Positions 25,979 through 35,586 of a stretch of DNA of 64,000 nucleotides are shown one piece after another (position 1 is the stretch's first letter; every line of letters starts with the position of its first letter). Position numbers and translations under genes: made by a program. Below the pieces are notes generated by a model that was not told where the DNA came from, did not search any database, and worked only from the letters and a program-made list of their open reading frames with translations. Source of the stretch: Brevibacillus daliensis (GTDB taxonomy: Bacteria > Bacillota > Bacilli > Brevibacillales > Brevibacillaceae); contig NZ_JAJISB010000028.1 of the NCBI RefSeq assembly GCF_021245735.1, positions 30,172 through 94,171 of the forward strand, written 5' to 3'.

Positions 25979-26836
25979 TTACAGCCACTTTTTAGCAAGC
26001 TCATCAAATTTACCTTGAAGTCTCATTTCATCCAAGAATACATCCAGGTAGCTAGCGAAGATAAAATCACCACGTTGAATCATATAAGCTTTTTCACTCT
26101 TAGTAAACGTATTATCAGTCAAAGCTGCATACAAACGATCATCTGCTTTTGCATATGTGATAGCTTCAATATTATCTGTAATCATTACATCGTATGTTCC
26201 GTTTGCTACTAGACCAGGAACATCCAGGTTGTTAGGTACAACTGTTACTGTTGCGTTTTTTAGATACGTGTTAACGAAGATTTGGTTTGTTCCACCAGGG
26301 TTAACACCGATGCGAACTTCTTTTTTGTTGATATCTTCTAGAGATTTATATTTGTCCTTATCTGCCTTACGGATAAGTGGGGATTTACCAAATCCGATGT
26401 AACCTTCCGTCATGTACGCTTTCTTTTGACGATCAGTATTGCGACTAACACCACCAGCAGCGATGTCGAACTTGTCAGCAAGCAGATCATTCATCAGGTT
26501 AGACCAAGAGGTTTCAACAAAGCGAACTTCAACGCCCAAATCTTTAGCCAGTTCTTTCATTACATCAATATCATAACCCTCGTATTGTTTCGTTTTAGGG
26601 TTCAGATATGTAAATGGCTTGTAGTCACCAGGAGTACCTACACGAATATAGCCACGTGCAATGATTTCATCCAGACGAGATTCATATTTCTTATCTTTTT
26701 TTAGTTGTTCAGCTGCAGCTACATTAGTAGCTTGAGCCGATGAGTTTTGCGTAGGAGCAGCACCTACAATGCTACCAGATACAAGTAAGGATGCTACGAC
26801 TGAGCTAGTTAGTAATAATTTTTTCCAGTTTTTCAT
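25979..26836 (-). CDS. Extracytoplasmic cyclohexadienyl dehydratase-like / amino-acid solute-binding protein
   Basis: A 285-residue exported protein with a signal peptide cleaved after about residue 26 (LVSGSIVGA) and no lipobox. The fold is a type 2 periplasmic binding protein; IRVGTPGDYKPFTY, FDIAAGGVSRNTDRQKKA, VNPGGTNQIFVNTYL and MITDNIEAI closely follow PheC-type dehydratases, which make phenylpyruvate from prephenate and evolved from amino-acid binding proteins. The TDxIE glutamate believed catalytic in PheC is present, whereas the usual GGTNE is GGTNQ. Enzyme or binding protein cannot be decided. No permease or ATPase gene is nearby; a chemoreceptor gene is upstream on the same strand. 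Confidence 0.75.
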   Translation of the reverse strand: MKNWKKLLLTSSVVASLLVSGSIVGAAPTQNSSAQATNVAAAEQLKKDKKYESRLDEIIARGYIRVGTPGDYKPFTYLNPKTKQYEGYDIDVMKELAKDLGVEVRFVETSWSNLMNDLLADKFDIAAGGVSRNTDRQKKAYMTEGYIGFGKSPLIRKADKDKYKSLEDINKKEVRIGVNPGGTNQIFVNTYLKNATVTVVPNNLDVPGLVANGTYDVMITDNIEAITYAKADDRLYAALTDNTFTKSEKAYMIQRGDFIFASYLDVFLDEMRLQGKFDELAKKWL

Positions 26837-26935
26837 GATTTCTCTCTCCTTTGGTTATCTAAAAATATTGTGGTGAGGATGTATAATTCTTGCTGCTAGT
26901 TCTGCATGGCATCCCCCCTTACAAGCAGCGGGATT

Positions 26936-28909
26936 CTATAGAGTGAATTTACCTAATTGGTGTTGCAGTTCTTCTACAACATGATTAAGCTCGGCAACCG
27001 TATCGTTGATTTCTTGCATAATTTGCAGCTGCTCTTCGGTTGAAGCAAGTACAACACTTGCGTCATCGGAAGAGTACTTAGAAATGGCGTGCATTTCCTC
27101 AACGGATGCACTAACTTCTTCAGAGCCTGCTGACATTTGCTCTGAAGCTGCCGATACATCAAGAATGTGAGCAGCTACATCACGAGAAGTAGAAAGAATA
27201 CTGTCAAAGATATCACGAACTTCCTCAATCAACTTCACGCCATCTTCTACGTCTTTATGACTGCTGTTCATCATGTTGACTGCATTTGCTGTGTCGTTCT
27301 GAATTTCTCCAATTAACTCCGCGATTTTTCCTGCTGATTCTTCAGATTGGTTCGCCAGCTTTTTCACCTCACCGGCTACTACTGCGAAGCCACGACCATG
27401 TTCACCCGCACGTGCTGCTTCAATGGAAGCATTAAGAGCAAGCAAATTGATCTGAGAGGTAAGCTGAGTGATCGTATCCAAAATGATTCCGATTTCTTTA
27501 GAGCGACCTTCTAAACGTTGGATAGCTGAAGATACCTTGGAAGTTGCATCGCCAATCTCACCCATTTGTGTAACAGCTTTTTCAACTACATTGGTTCCTT
27601 GTTCTGCATGCTGAGCTGCCTCCTGAGCCGCTTCAGATACACGAGAAGAGGTTTCCGCAATTTTAACAATACCAACCGCCATATCTGTCATGGATAGAGA
27701 TACTTCCTGTGAACTGCTGGAAGCTGCATGAGAGCCTTTAGCAATCTGCTGTACCGATTCATTAATCCGGTGAACACTGTTGGTAGCGGTATCGAGCCCA
27801 GCAGATACCTCATTCGTAAAACGCAATACCTGCTCAGAGGAGAGGGATACACCCTGTACGAGATTCTTCAGATGAGAAACCGTCTGGTTGAAGTCACTAG
27901 ATAGTCTGGCAATCTCATCCTTGCCCTTTACATGTACGGTTGCTGTCAGGTCTCCTTGTGCTACTACATTCACAGATTGGTTTAGACGATGAATCGGTTT
28001 AACCAGACGAATAGTAAAGAAGTAAATAAATGCACCACTTAAGAAAAGAACAACAGCTGAAATCATAATGAGTCGAAGAGAGAGCTGGTCCACTGGTGCA
28101 TACAGCTCATCATAAGGTGCTGTAATGAATATTCCCCAGCCCAAGGAACTTGGTGCGTATGAGGTATACGTACTTACACCGTTTGCATCATACTGGGCAA
28201 TCCCACGCTTATCAGAAAGAATGTCTTTAAAAGCCGTTTGTAAAGAAGGGATAGTAGAATCAGCAATTGATTCTTTCAAAATAAGCTCCTCTTGGGGATG
28301 CCAGATATATGTCCCTTTTTTCGAAACTAGGAAAGCCTTTCCGCTTGTACCGAACACTTTCTCGGAGACGGTTTTTTGTACCTCATTGATTGGTAGAGTT
28401 GTACCAATATGGCCGTATTGCTTGCCGTCTCTCATCAACGGATAGATGATGGTTACAATGTTATTACCAGTACGTTTAGATACAATAGGTTCGGATACGA
28501 TGATTTTCCCTTCACCTTTACCAGATTCCTGGTAGTGAACCCGATCAGATACGTCGGTAACATCACCTTTAAAGTTGATAACATTCTTGTTGGTCAAATC
28601 ATGAGAGAAAAAGAATGTTTCAAATTCAGGATTTTCTTTCTGAGCGCGTTGGATCAGTGCTAGGTCTTGTGCCCTGTTATCATCAGGGGACATCATTTGG
28701 CCATAGGCTTGGACAATGGAGATCTTTGATTTAAAGAAAGTATCGATCTCGCTGGATAAATTAATGGCGGATAGCTCTGATTCTCTATCAAGGCTATTAC
28801 CTAATAGCTTGGAGGCACTCAGATAACTGGCTCCCCAAACTACTATAAGACTTACTGTGAGAATAATGGACATGACAACGATCAGCTTTCGTTTCAAACT
28901 ACCTACCAT
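26936..28909 (-). CDS. Methyl-accepting chemotaxis protein with dCACHE sensor
   Basis: A 657-residue receptor: transmembrane helix 1 (about 8-30), an extracellular dCACHE domain (about 35-275, with the WHPQ and ASSLGWGIFI-type segments), helix 2 (about 281-303), HAMP (about 304-357) and a long signalling coil whose hairpin tip is INLLALNASIEAARAGEHGRGFAVVAGEVKKLA. dCACHE domains commonly bind amino acids or organic acids. ATG at 28909 is preceded by GGAAGGAG. Its leader carries a c-di-GMP riboswitch, so synthesis should depend on that second messenger. Confidence 0.93.
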   Translation of the reverse strand: MVGSLKRKLIVVMSIILTVSLIVVWGASYLSASKLLGNSLDRESELSAINLSSEIDTFFKSKISIVQAYGQMMSPDDNRAQDLALIQRAQKENPEFETFFFSHDLTNKNVINFKGDVTDVSDRVHYQESGKGEGKIIVSEPIVSKRTGNNIVTIIYPLMRDGKQYGHIGTTLPINEVQKTVSEKVFGTSGKAFLVSKKGTYIWHPQEELILKESIADSTIPSLQTAFKDILSDKRGIAQYDANGVSTYTSYAPSSLGWGIFITAPYDELYAPVDQLSLRLIMISAVVLFLSGAFIYFFTIRLVKPIHRLNQSVNVVAQGDLTATVHVKGKDEIARLSSDFNQTVSHLKNLVQGVSLSSEQVLRFTNEVSAGLDTATNSVHRINESVQQIAKGSHAASSSSQEVSLSMTDMAVGIVKIAETSSRVSEAAQEAAQHAEQGTNVVEKAVTQMGEIGDATSKVSSAIQRLEGRSKEIGIILDTITQLTSQINLLALNASIEAARAGEHGRGFAVVAGEVKKLANQSEESAGKIAELIGEIQNDTANAVNMMNSSHKDVEDGVKLIEEVRDIFDSILSTSRDVAAHILDVSAASEQMSAGSEEVSASVEEMHAISKYSSDDASVVLASTEEQLQIMQEINDTVAELNHVVEELQHQLGKFTL

Positions 28910-28975
28910 TTTTCTTTGACTCCTTCCAACTTTGAAGATACTTTTTTCATAAATATTTTCTTACTTGAACATAAA

Positions 28976-29016
28976 GAAAAAAGCCTGCCAGCCGACAGTC
29001 TCTCTGTTGGTGGCAA
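28976..29016 (-). terminator. Riboswitch-controlled terminator before the chemoreceptor
   Basis: Minus-strand stem TGCCACCAACAG / CTGTCGGCTGGCA with mismatches, then GGCTTTTTT. Its 5' arm overlaps the closing region of the aptamer (GGGTTGCCA), so ligand binding and termination can compete. Confidence 0.85.
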
Positions 29017-29112
29017 CCCGGCTATCATAGTTGTATAGACCTACAACCTTAGACCCGTGGCTTTGCGTCCTCACTTTTCAATGAGTTTGCCCTTGTCGCG
29101 TATGATTTTCTG
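29003..29112 (-). ncRNA. Cyclic di-GMP-I (GEMM) riboswitch
   Basis: On the minus strand the conserved core reads AGGGCAAAC, a hairpin with a GAAA loop (CTCATTGAAAAGTGAG), GGACGCAAAGCCACGGG, CTAAGG, a P2-type hairpin (GTTGTAGGTCTATACAAC) and AGCCGGGTTGCCA. These are the GEMM-I consensus elements, including the tetraloop and receptor. It lies 95 bases before the chemoreceptor start and is followed by a terminator. The remaining gap (29113-29427) is AT-rich, with a short ACAACG/CGTTGT inverted repeat at 29298-29313. Confidence 0.93.
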
Positions 29113-29368
29113 CTACATGTGAAAAATTAAGCTAATTTATCAGTGTAAATCTGATATAAGTATAATTTTTTACCATATGATTGATTTTCAATAATGCGAC
29201 ACATAAACCTCTACATACATATTCGGCATAATAAGAAAAAACTTTACAGTACAAAAGTCCTAGTCATGGGAAATTTAGACTAAAAATAAATGATAAAACA
29301 ACGAAAACGTTGTAGATAAGGTATTTTCAGAATGGAGGAAATTAAAATTAAAAATTAAATTTTTTCTT

Positions 29369-29393
29369 TTTTTGTCCTAAATTGGGTTGATAT
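29369..29393 (+). promoter_or_regulatory. Promoter-like motif shared by two Tad-region transcription units, copy 1
   Basis: GTCCTAAATTGGGTTGATA (29374-29392) preceded by a T-run. The same motif with 15 of 19 identical bases occurs at 36552-36570 before the next transcription unit, in both cases 35-41 bases before the ATG. It does not fit SigA, SigD or SigH spacing. Confidence 0.45.
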
Positions 29394-29427
29394 GCTCTTT
29401 TCAAGTTAGAAAAAAGGAGCGGGAATC

Positions 29428-30168
29428 ATGCGTGTAAGGGAATACAGAATCAGTTATGTACGAGTGATTGCTATTCTTTTATTTGCTGTAGCGGTTGGTT
29501 GGGCTACTTATCAGGCTGTGAGACCAGATATGTTTACATATATCAACCTGAAGGAGAATGTTGTGCTGGATGCGGGAACAAGCATTGAAATAGAGGATGT
29601 AGAAATGGGAAGTGTAGCGCTTCATCGTAGTCTTTTTTCAGCGGAGGGATCGATTCCGGGATTTATTGCATGGGAGAATATCCAGGATGTGATTGGTTTG
29701 CCTGTAACGAGGCAACTGTCGGGCGGTATTCCATTATCAGAAGGGGATATCGCTATGTCTACTGATCAACAGGCAGTATTAGCTGATGACCCCAATCAGA
29801 CAGCCATTAGCTTACCAGTCGATAACATTAGCGGTATTTCTGCGCATCTGCAGGTGGGTGATCGGGTACATTTATATGCTTCCTTTGAGGATGATGAGGG
29901 TGCTCATACCGGACTTCTTCTGCGAGCAATGCCTGTTGTATTTTTGCAACGAGGTTTGGATAGCGATGGACCTAGCTTAAAGGCAGTTACGATTTCCTTA
30001 TCCCTCTATGAAGCTACTTTGCTTACCCATGCCCTTCACTACGGGAAGATTCACTTAGGAAAAGCAGCTTATTCCAATGATCAGAAGGTGGGGGTTGGAG
30101 ATGTGGCATTTGCAGCTGCTCTCATGAAAACGAAAAAAAGATGGCAGGATGTAAAGGAGGAAGAATAG
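29428..30168 (+). CDS. CpaB/RcpC-like SAF-domain pilus assembly protein (Tad cluster 1)
   Basis: A 246-residue protein with one N-terminal transmembrane helix (about 10-28) and an extracytoplasmic SAF domain, including the typical GLPVTRQLSGGIPLSEGDI and ISLPVDNISGISAHLQVGDRVHLYA. CpaB/RcpC proteins support Flp pilus assembly at the envelope. AAAAGGAGCGGG precedes ATG 29428. First gene of a tightly packed plus-strand operon; the stop abuts the next ATG. Confidence 0.83.
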   Translation: MRVREYRISYVRVIAILLFAVAVGWATYQAVRPDMFTYINLKENVVLDAGTSIEIEDVEMGSVALHRSLFSAEGSIPGFIAWENIQDVIGLPVTRQLSGGIPLSEGDIAMSTDQQAVLADDPNQTAISLPVDNISGISAHLQVGDRVHLYASFEDDEGAHTGLLLRAMPVVFLQRGLDSDGPSLKAVTISLSLYEATLLTHALHYGKIHLGKAAYSNDQKVGVGDVAFAAALMKTKKRWQDVKEEE

Positions 30169-31548
30169 ATGTCCGAGAGGCGGAAGAGGCTAGTAATCAT
30201 TGATGAAAGAGATGAACTGATCTCGTTTTGCGTAGAACAATTTAGAAATAGCAGGTATGTTCAAGTGATTGCTGAGGTAAGGGAACATAGCTTGATTTTT
30301 ACCACCATCCAACAACATAAGCCTGACTTGATTCTCCTTGGTTCCATCAGTGAAATGAATACGGTATTACTGGCGCAACAAATTCGCTTTTATTTTCCCA
30401 TGAGTACGTGTATGGTGGTCTTTCCGTTGGAGGAAGCACATCTGGAGTCCTTTTTACGTCATATTGGTGTTTTTATTTTACAAAAAACAATATTGGTGCA
30501 AGCGATTGAAGCATTTGCCTTAACAGGTGAAAGTCCCAATCCTGCCATGCCCTATCCCCCATTTGCACACCCTGAGACAAATTCCTTTTCTGATCAATCT
30601 GCTAAAAGAATGGACACGCACCAGCAACATCTGTTAACCATATATGGACCAAAAGGAGGAGTAGGTAAAACTTTTCTATCTCGAGAGCTGGCAATTTATT
30701 ACGCAGGTTTGCAGCGGGAGGGTAGAGCGTTGAAGGTTTTGGCTGTTGATTTTAACCTTGATCTAGGTACTTTTGCTACCACACTTAATCTACCTAGGAC
30801 ACCCAATATCTTTACCTGGGTTCAGCATATTGATCAGCAATTAAACACGATGATACAGCGTGATCGGAAGGATTCTGCCTATCTTTCGCATGAAGAATGG
30901 CAGGATTACGCAGGAAGGTATTTTTATAATTCTCAGGAGCTGGAACAATTTATTGTCACGCATCCAGAATCAGGATTGCATGTTTTAACTTCTCCGTGCG
31001 ATATACGTAATAGTTTTGAAATTAAAGATTATCATCTCTATGTGATTTTAGAAACGATAAAAAGAAGTGATTATGATGTCGTACTAATCGATACCGCACC
31101 AGATACGACGGATGCAACGATTCAGGCCCTCTTTTTTGCGGAAAAAGTAGTGATGGTTGGTAGTCCTGTGGTAGATGCTATTGAAAATATTCATCGAGTA
31201 TTGAAATTACTACGAGAAGCCGAATATCCGGAAGATAAAATCCAGATATGTATCAATCGTCTGCAAAAGCGAGAGATGTTCACCTTGGAGGAAATGAAAG
31301 CATATTTTCAAATCCACCCGAGCAAGACACTTTTAACCATACCTGATGACGAAGAGGTTAAACGATCAATTAATACCGGTGTTTCATTAAGAAGCTCTCC
31401 TTCACGTTCGCAGGCGAAGACAGCGATTGAGAAGATTGCTAACGTGCTTCTTCCCATTACCAAGGAGCCTGTAAAAGGAGCTACACTTTCTCGTTCTGAA
31501 AAGGGAAAGGGATTTTTTCAATGGTTCCAAAAGGGGTTGGGTAAATGA
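30169..31548 (+). CDS. TadZ/CpaE-like ATPase with receiver-like N-terminus (Tad cluster 1)
   Basis: A 459-residue protein. Residues about 5-125 resemble a response-regulator receiver fold without a full phosphorylation site; residues about 155-400 are a MinD/ParA ATPase with an intact deviant Walker A (YGPKGGVGKTFLS), LAVDFNLDLGTFATTL and VVLIDTAPDTTDATI. TadZ/CpaE localises the pilus machine at the pole. The stop overlaps the TadA gene by four bases. Confidence 0.88.
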   Translation: MSERRKRLVIIDERDELISFCVEQFRNSRYVQVIAEVREHSLIFTTIQQHKPDLILLGSISEMNTVLLAQQIRFYFPMSTCMVVFPLEEAHLESFLRHIGVFILQKTILVQAIEAFALTGESPNPAMPYPPFAHPETNSFSDQSAKRMDTHQQHLLTIYGPKGGVGKTFLSRELAIYYAGLQREGRALKVLAVDFNLDLGTFATTLNLPRTPNIFTWVQHIDQQLNTMIQRDRKDSAYLSHEEWQDYAGRYFYNSQELEQFIVTHPESGLHVLTSPCDIRNSFEIKDYHLYVILETIKRSDYDVVLIDTAPDTTDATIQALFFAEKVVMVGSPVVDAIENIHRVLKLLREAEYPEDKIQICINRLQKREMFTLEEMKAYFQIHPSKTLLTIPDDEEVKRSINTGVSLRSSPSRSQAKTAIEKIANVLLPITKEPVKGATLSRSEKGKGFFQWFQKGLGK

Positions 31549-33041
31549 ATTTCACTAGGATGTCTCTATTGGGAATGGAGCAGCAAAAACGACTTGGTAT
31601 GTCTGAGCTTCGCAAACAGGCACAGGATTTTTCCGGACTTCATAAAAAAGTAGGACATGTCATTCAAGAGAATGCTTCCCGATATATAGGCAAAGAGAAA
31701 TATCTAAACGGCGAACAGGAATCACATGTAAAGACTCAGTTGGTAGAGAAGCATGGGAAGAGGCTATGGGAGGAAAAGCATTCTCCTATGTATATCGAAG
31801 AACTTACACTAGAAATCAGATCTTTAGTAGAAAAACAAGCACCACTCCCTGCCCATCAACTAGATGTGGAGGTCCATCGAATTTTGAGGGAGATTATTGG
31901 TTGGGGATATCTTGATGAACTATTAGAAGATCCGGATATAACTGAGATTATTGTCCAAAAATTTGATGATGTACTCGTGGAGAAAAAAAGTACAGGAAAG
32001 CTGGAGCGATTAACAGAGAAGTACTTTTTTGATGATGAACAGCTTTTACGATTAATAGAGCAGATAGCAGCTACAATGGGCAGAGAATTTAACGAAACAA
32101 AAGCAGAGCTACATACTCAAATGCCTGATGGCTCAAGGCTGACGGCAACCCATAAATCAATTTCTCCAGATGGTCATATGTTAACTATTCGGAAACATCG
32201 TGATTTGCTGACGCAACAGGATTATTTACAATACGGTTCTATTTGTTCAACCATGCTTACGTTTATTCAATATGCGATTACGCATTCGAGGGCTTCTGGA
32301 ATAGTTAGCGGGGGAACGGGGTCTGGGAAAACCCATTTGCTCAATCTGATCTCACAGTTTATCTCACCCACTTTAAGTGTGATTACAATCGAAGACGTTT
32401 TGGAATTAAAGCTACAACATCCTTATGTCAGACGATTACTGACCAAGCCAGCAAATCACGAAGGAAAAGGTGGCTTTTCTATCCGTGATTGTGTCCGGCT
32501 CTCCCTGCGCAAAAGACCAGATGTCATTATTGTGGGAGAAACTCGGGGAGGGGAAATAGTAGATATTTTATGGGCCATGAATACGGACCACCCAGGGAGT
32601 TGGAGCACTGCACACGCCAATTCTCCACGAGCTTTGCTTGATTCCACATTACCCATTCTGTTTGGAAAAGCTGACGAAGCGTATAGTTCAATGGAACGTA
32701 ATCTTATGATCGGCTCGGCCCTTAATTTAATCATACAAGTAAAAAGATTCGATGAGGATGGGAGCAGAAAAGTAGTGGCCATCACAGAAGTTATTGGCAC
32801 AGGAGAATCGCATGAAGACCGAATCAAGCGAATGTTAAGTGTAAAACAAGTTATACCTAATCGAGTATATCTACAAGACATTTTTGTCTACGAACAGCAT
32901 GGATTTGAAAATGGAAAGGTTATAGGTCAATATCGATGGACTGGATATAAGCCAGAGGGATTAGTACGCAAGTGGAGATCAAAAGGAGTTAGCCAAGAGG
33001 AGATCGATCAGATATTTTTTACAACTCCAATAAAAATGTAG
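31545..33041 (+). CDS. TadA/CpaF secretion ATPase (Tad cluster 1)
   Basis: A 498-residue hexameric type II/IV secretion ATPase. Walker A SGGTGSGKTHLL is at about residue 254; the Walker B/Glu box is DVIIVGETRGGEIVDIL and the His box WSTAHANSPRALL. The N-terminal 110 residues match the CpaF stalk region. It powers Flp pilin polymerisation with TadB and TadC. ATG 31545 overlaps the preceding stop (ATGA). Confidence 0.92.
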   Translation: MNFTRMSLLGMEQQKRLGMSELRKQAQDFSGLHKKVGHVIQENASRYIGKEKYLNGEQESHVKTQLVEKHGKRLWEEKHSPMYIEELTLEIRSLVEKQAPLPAHQLDVEVHRILREIIGWGYLDELLEDPDITEIIVQKFDDVLVEKKSTGKLERLTEKYFFDDEQLLRLIEQIAATMGREFNETKAELHTQMPDGSRLTATHKSISPDGHMLTIRKHRDLLTQQDYLQYGSICSTMLTFIQYAITHSRASGIVSGGTGSGKTHLLNLISQFISPTLSVITIEDVLELKLQHPYVRRLLTKPANHEGKGGFSIRDCVRLSLRKRPDVIIVGETRGGEIVDILWAMNTDHPGSWSTAHANSPRALLDSTLPILFGKADEAYSSMERNLMIGSALNLIIQVKRFDEDGSRKVVAITEVIGTGESHEDRIKRMLSVKQVIPNRVYLQDIFVYEQHGFENGKVIGQYRWTGYKPEGLVRKWRSKGVSQEEIDQIFFTTPIKM

Positions 33042-33054
33042 GGGGGAGATGATC

Positions 33055-33957
33055 TTGGAAGAGTGGATGTCACAATGTCTAACCATTCTGATCGTACTCT
33101 CTCTTCTTTTTATCCTCATGCCGACCAAGGTTCATAATAATGAGCAAGAAAGTCATCCACATTCTCATTTAAATCAATTAAAAAATAGCTGGTACATTCG
33201 TTTGGAAGATAGGCTCCAGCAGGCACAAACACAGCTTAGTACGGCCCAGTATCTGTTACTCTGCCTTGCCGCTGGAATGATGTTGTATATGATTACCGGT
33301 CATGTATTAGATTCCTGGCTGTTAGCTAGCCCCTTTTTATTTGCAGGAATACTTGTAGTAGAGCGCTGGTTGGGTGTAATAAGAAGCAAGCGAAAAGAGA
33401 GATTTGAGGAAGAGAATACAAAAGCGCTTCGGATTATGGCGAGTGCTCTACGTACCAACCCGTCGTATTTTCATGCATTTGAACAGGTAGCAATAAGTCC
33501 GTTGCTAGATAGGAATGTTACCAATCACTATCAACGAATGCTGGAATTGCTACGTGCTCAAGTAACGTTAGAGGAAGCGATGAATGAAATGTATCAACGT
33601 ACTGGTTCAGCAGACGTGCAGTATTTAGCGACAATAGTTCAAGTGCAACGGGATCTGGGGGGAGATTTATCAAGGTCTCTGGATATAGCGGCAGCCACAA
33701 TTATTCGAAGAAAACAGGTTAATCGTAGGAAGAAGGCGGCCATGTCTCAAATTCTGGCTCAGGTCAATATTCTTTCGCTGATGCCGTTTGTTTTTGTTGG
33801 TGTGCTATATATTCAGAACCCTCAGCATTTCTTGCCACTAACAGAGACTTTGAGTGGTAGGGTAAGTATTTTACTATGTTTTCTATGCATTGTAGGCGGT
33901 GGAGAATGTATACGATATTTGGGCTTACGATCGAGTGGAAAAGGTGGTGAGGAGTGA
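33055..33957 (+). CDS. TadB-like inner-membrane platform protein (Tad cluster 1)
   Basis: About 300 residues of the T2SS F family with membrane helices near the N-terminus (about 10-25), centre (70-105) and C-terminus (two helices), and the F-domain segment LRTNPSYFHAFEQV...RDLGGDLSRSLDIAAATI. TadB and TadC form the membrane platform for the ATPase. The start is unclear: ATG 33049 directly touches the GGGGGGAG site, so TTG 33055 or ATG 33067 is more likely. Confidence 0.87.
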   Translation: MEEWMSQCLTILIVLSLLFILMPTKVHNNEQESHPHSHLNQLKNSWYIRLEDRLQQAQTQLSTAQYLLLCLAAGMMLYMITGHVLDSWLLASPFLFAGILVVERWLGVIRSKRKERFEEENTKALRIMASALRTNPSYFHAFEQVAISPLLDRNVTNHYQRMLELLRAQVTLEEAMNEMYQRTGSADVQYLATIVQVQRDLGGDLSRSLDIAAATIIRRKQVNRRKKAAMSQILAQVNILSLMPFVFVGVLYIQNPQHFLPLTETLSGRVSILLCFLCIVGGGECIRYLGLRSSGKGGEE

Positions 33958-34865
33958 TGGCGATTCTTTCGGCTTGCATGATCGTGCTTTTAATCGTAGT
34001 TGCTCTGATACCGTATGTAAAAGTAGCCAATGTAGAAACCCGAATCATTTTACAAGAGCGTGTAGATAGTCAGTTGGAGGCGTCTAACACACCTAAATGG
34101 AGTGAAAATATGCGGGTGAATCAGGCTATTAGATGGCTATCATTACCGGAAAAAACAGATCAAATAGCAAGAAGAGTTGGCTTTGATAGTAAAGATGTAA
34201 GTAAAAAGCTATCTAGACTACGGTGGAAAAATACCACAGAGGAATGGCTTCTTTTTAAAATCAGCGGAGCTTGTCTGTTATGTGTTTCTTTGCTGATTGC
34301 AGCAATTGATTATGCTACTGGTATTCCGCTGAGTACAATCAAAAAAATGTTCGTGGGAGTAGCGGTCCTTTCTTATTTTGCACCTAATCTAATTCTTAAT
34401 TGGTATGACCAACGTGCGAAGGAAGAGATGGAAAGACAAATCCCGTTATTTTTCAGTATCGTAATGGCGTTAGTCAATGCTGGAATGCCAATACATACGG
34501 CTATGCGCAAATCAGCTACACGTTTCCCCAAAAGGTTAGGACAAGAAATTGCCTGGTTAGAAATAGAGGAAAAGCAGTATGGGAATTGGCGTAAAGCATT
34601 GGAGGCTCTTGCTCTAAAGTGGGAGCTTAATTCGTTTATCTCTATTGTGACAGATATTCAGGAGGCGTTAACAAAAGGGGTAAGTATAGGGGGAATGTTG
34701 CAGGTACATGTAGAGGAGCAGCTTCGCAGACAGGAGGATGAAATAACAGAGCAGGTTAATCGTATGAGCGTTCGTTTGTTACCCATGGTGATTTTATTTA
34801 TGGGGGTTCCACTAATGTACCTGGTGCTGGCTCCCTCCTTTATGGGAATTCAGCAGAATTTGTAA
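33957..34865 (+). CDS. TadC-like inner-membrane platform protein (Tad cluster 1)
   Basis: A 302-residue T2SS F-family protein with helices at about 3-20, 95-115, 120-140 and 275-300 and the cytoplasmic segment PLFFSIVMALVNAGMPIHTA...ALTKGVSIGGML. ATG 33957 overlaps the previous TGA by one base and has GTGAGGAG upstream. Partner of the preceding TadB. Confidence 0.87.
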   Translation: MAILSACMIVLLIVVALIPYVKVANVETRIILQERVDSQLEASNTPKWSENMRVNQAIRWLSLPEKTDQIARRVGFDSKDVSKKLSRLRWKNTTEEWLLFKISGACLLCVSLLIAAIDYATGIPLSTIKKMFVGVAVLSYFAPNLILNWYDQRAKEEMERQIPLFFSIVMALVNAGMPIHTAMRKSATRFPKRLGQEIAWLEIEEKQYGNWRKALEALALKWELNSFISIVTDIQEALTKGVSIGGMLQVHVEEQLRRQEDEITEQVNRMSVRLLPMVILFMGVPLMYLVLAPSFMGIQQNL

Positions 34866-34927
34866 ATATATTTGCACGAGCTCTCTTTCTTTTGTGAAAG
34901 TAGAAAGTAAGAAGGAGGCTGAGTGAG

Positions 34928-35104
34928 ATGAATCTGGTTTTGAATTATGCACAGCGGTTTTGGAAGGAAGAGGATGGGGTCACCATTGTGGAAATGGTCA
35001 TTATTGTAGCAGTAATTCTGGTGTTCCTGATTCCTACTTTAGTTGAATTACGTACAACGGAAGACGAAAAATTAAAGGAACTACAGGAACAGCTTAGCAA
35101 ATGA
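34928..35104 (+). CDS. flp: Flp-type pilin precursor
   Basis: A 58-residue peptide with the hallmark of type IVb pilins: a short charged leader ending EEDG, cleavage before VTIVE (glutamate at +5), one hydrophobic helix (MVIIVAVILVFLIPTL) and a short charged tail ending KELQEQLSK. It should be the major Flp pilus subunit. It follows the platform genes after a 62-base gap with a ribosome site (AAGAAGGAGG), and its stop overlaps the prepilin peptidase start (ATGA). Confidence 0.85.
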   Translation: MNLVLNYAQRFWKEEDGVTIVEMVIIVAVILVFLIPTLVELRTTEDEKLKELQEQLSK

Positions 35105-35586
35105 GTAGTGTTTTATTAGGAATTCTTATTGTACTGGCTTGTTATGATTTGAAAAGTCGCCGTTTACCCAACCATCTTTTATTTCCAACTATCATTGTTG
35201 GTGTATTCGTACAGGTTATATCAGCTGATTGGTTGAGTGCGGTAGCTGGGATGGGTACAGCATTTTTACTAACCTTATTTCCTGTTCTGCTTAGAGGGAT
35301 GGGGATGGGTGATCAAAAATTGCTCATGATAGTAGGGGCATGGACCTCTCCGGTTGAGACTTATCAAATCTTTTTTTATTCCATTCTGATAAGTGCTGGT
35401 TCTATACTCTTATTTCCTTACCGATGGAGCATGGTATATCATCATCTGATGGGAACGGCTGGAGCTTGGCACGCACATCGAAGAATTTGGCTACCCAAAG
35501 TAAAAGACTCTGCGCTCTCTATGCCTTATGCTGTATGCTTACTTCTTGCTTATTTTGTGCATGGTGGATTGCTGCGTTATGAGTAA
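35101..35586 (+). CDS. TadV/CpaA-like prepilin peptidase (A24 family)
   Basis: A 161-residue integral membrane aspartyl protease. The two catalytic aspartates are in ACYDLKSRRLPNHL (about residue 14) and GMGMGDQKLL (GxGD, about residue 64). It cleaves Flp and TadE-type prepilins. It is the only prepilin peptidase in the two Tad-like gene sets. Length fits the short TadV type without the methylase domain. Confidence 0.9.
   Translation: MSSVLLGILIVLACYDLKSRRLPNHLLFPTIIVGVFVQVISADWLSAVAGMGTAFLLTLFPVLLRGMGMGDQKLLMIVGAWTSPVETYQIFFYSILISAGSILLFPYRWSMVYHHLMGTAGAWHAHRRIWLPKVKDSALSMPYAVCLLLAYFVHGGLLRYE

Noticed and set aside
25979..26836. GGTNQ in place of GGTNE in the PheC-like protein, taken at first as loss of the catalytic acid
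   Set aside because: Counting residues in PheC as I recall it places the catalytic glutamate in the TDxIE motif, which is intact here. The GGTNQ change alone does not show loss of activity.
29341..29427. SigD-type promoter (TAAA...GATAT) before the first Tad operon
   Set aside because: The TAAA and GATAT elements are only seven bases apart instead of about 15, so the motif does not fit.
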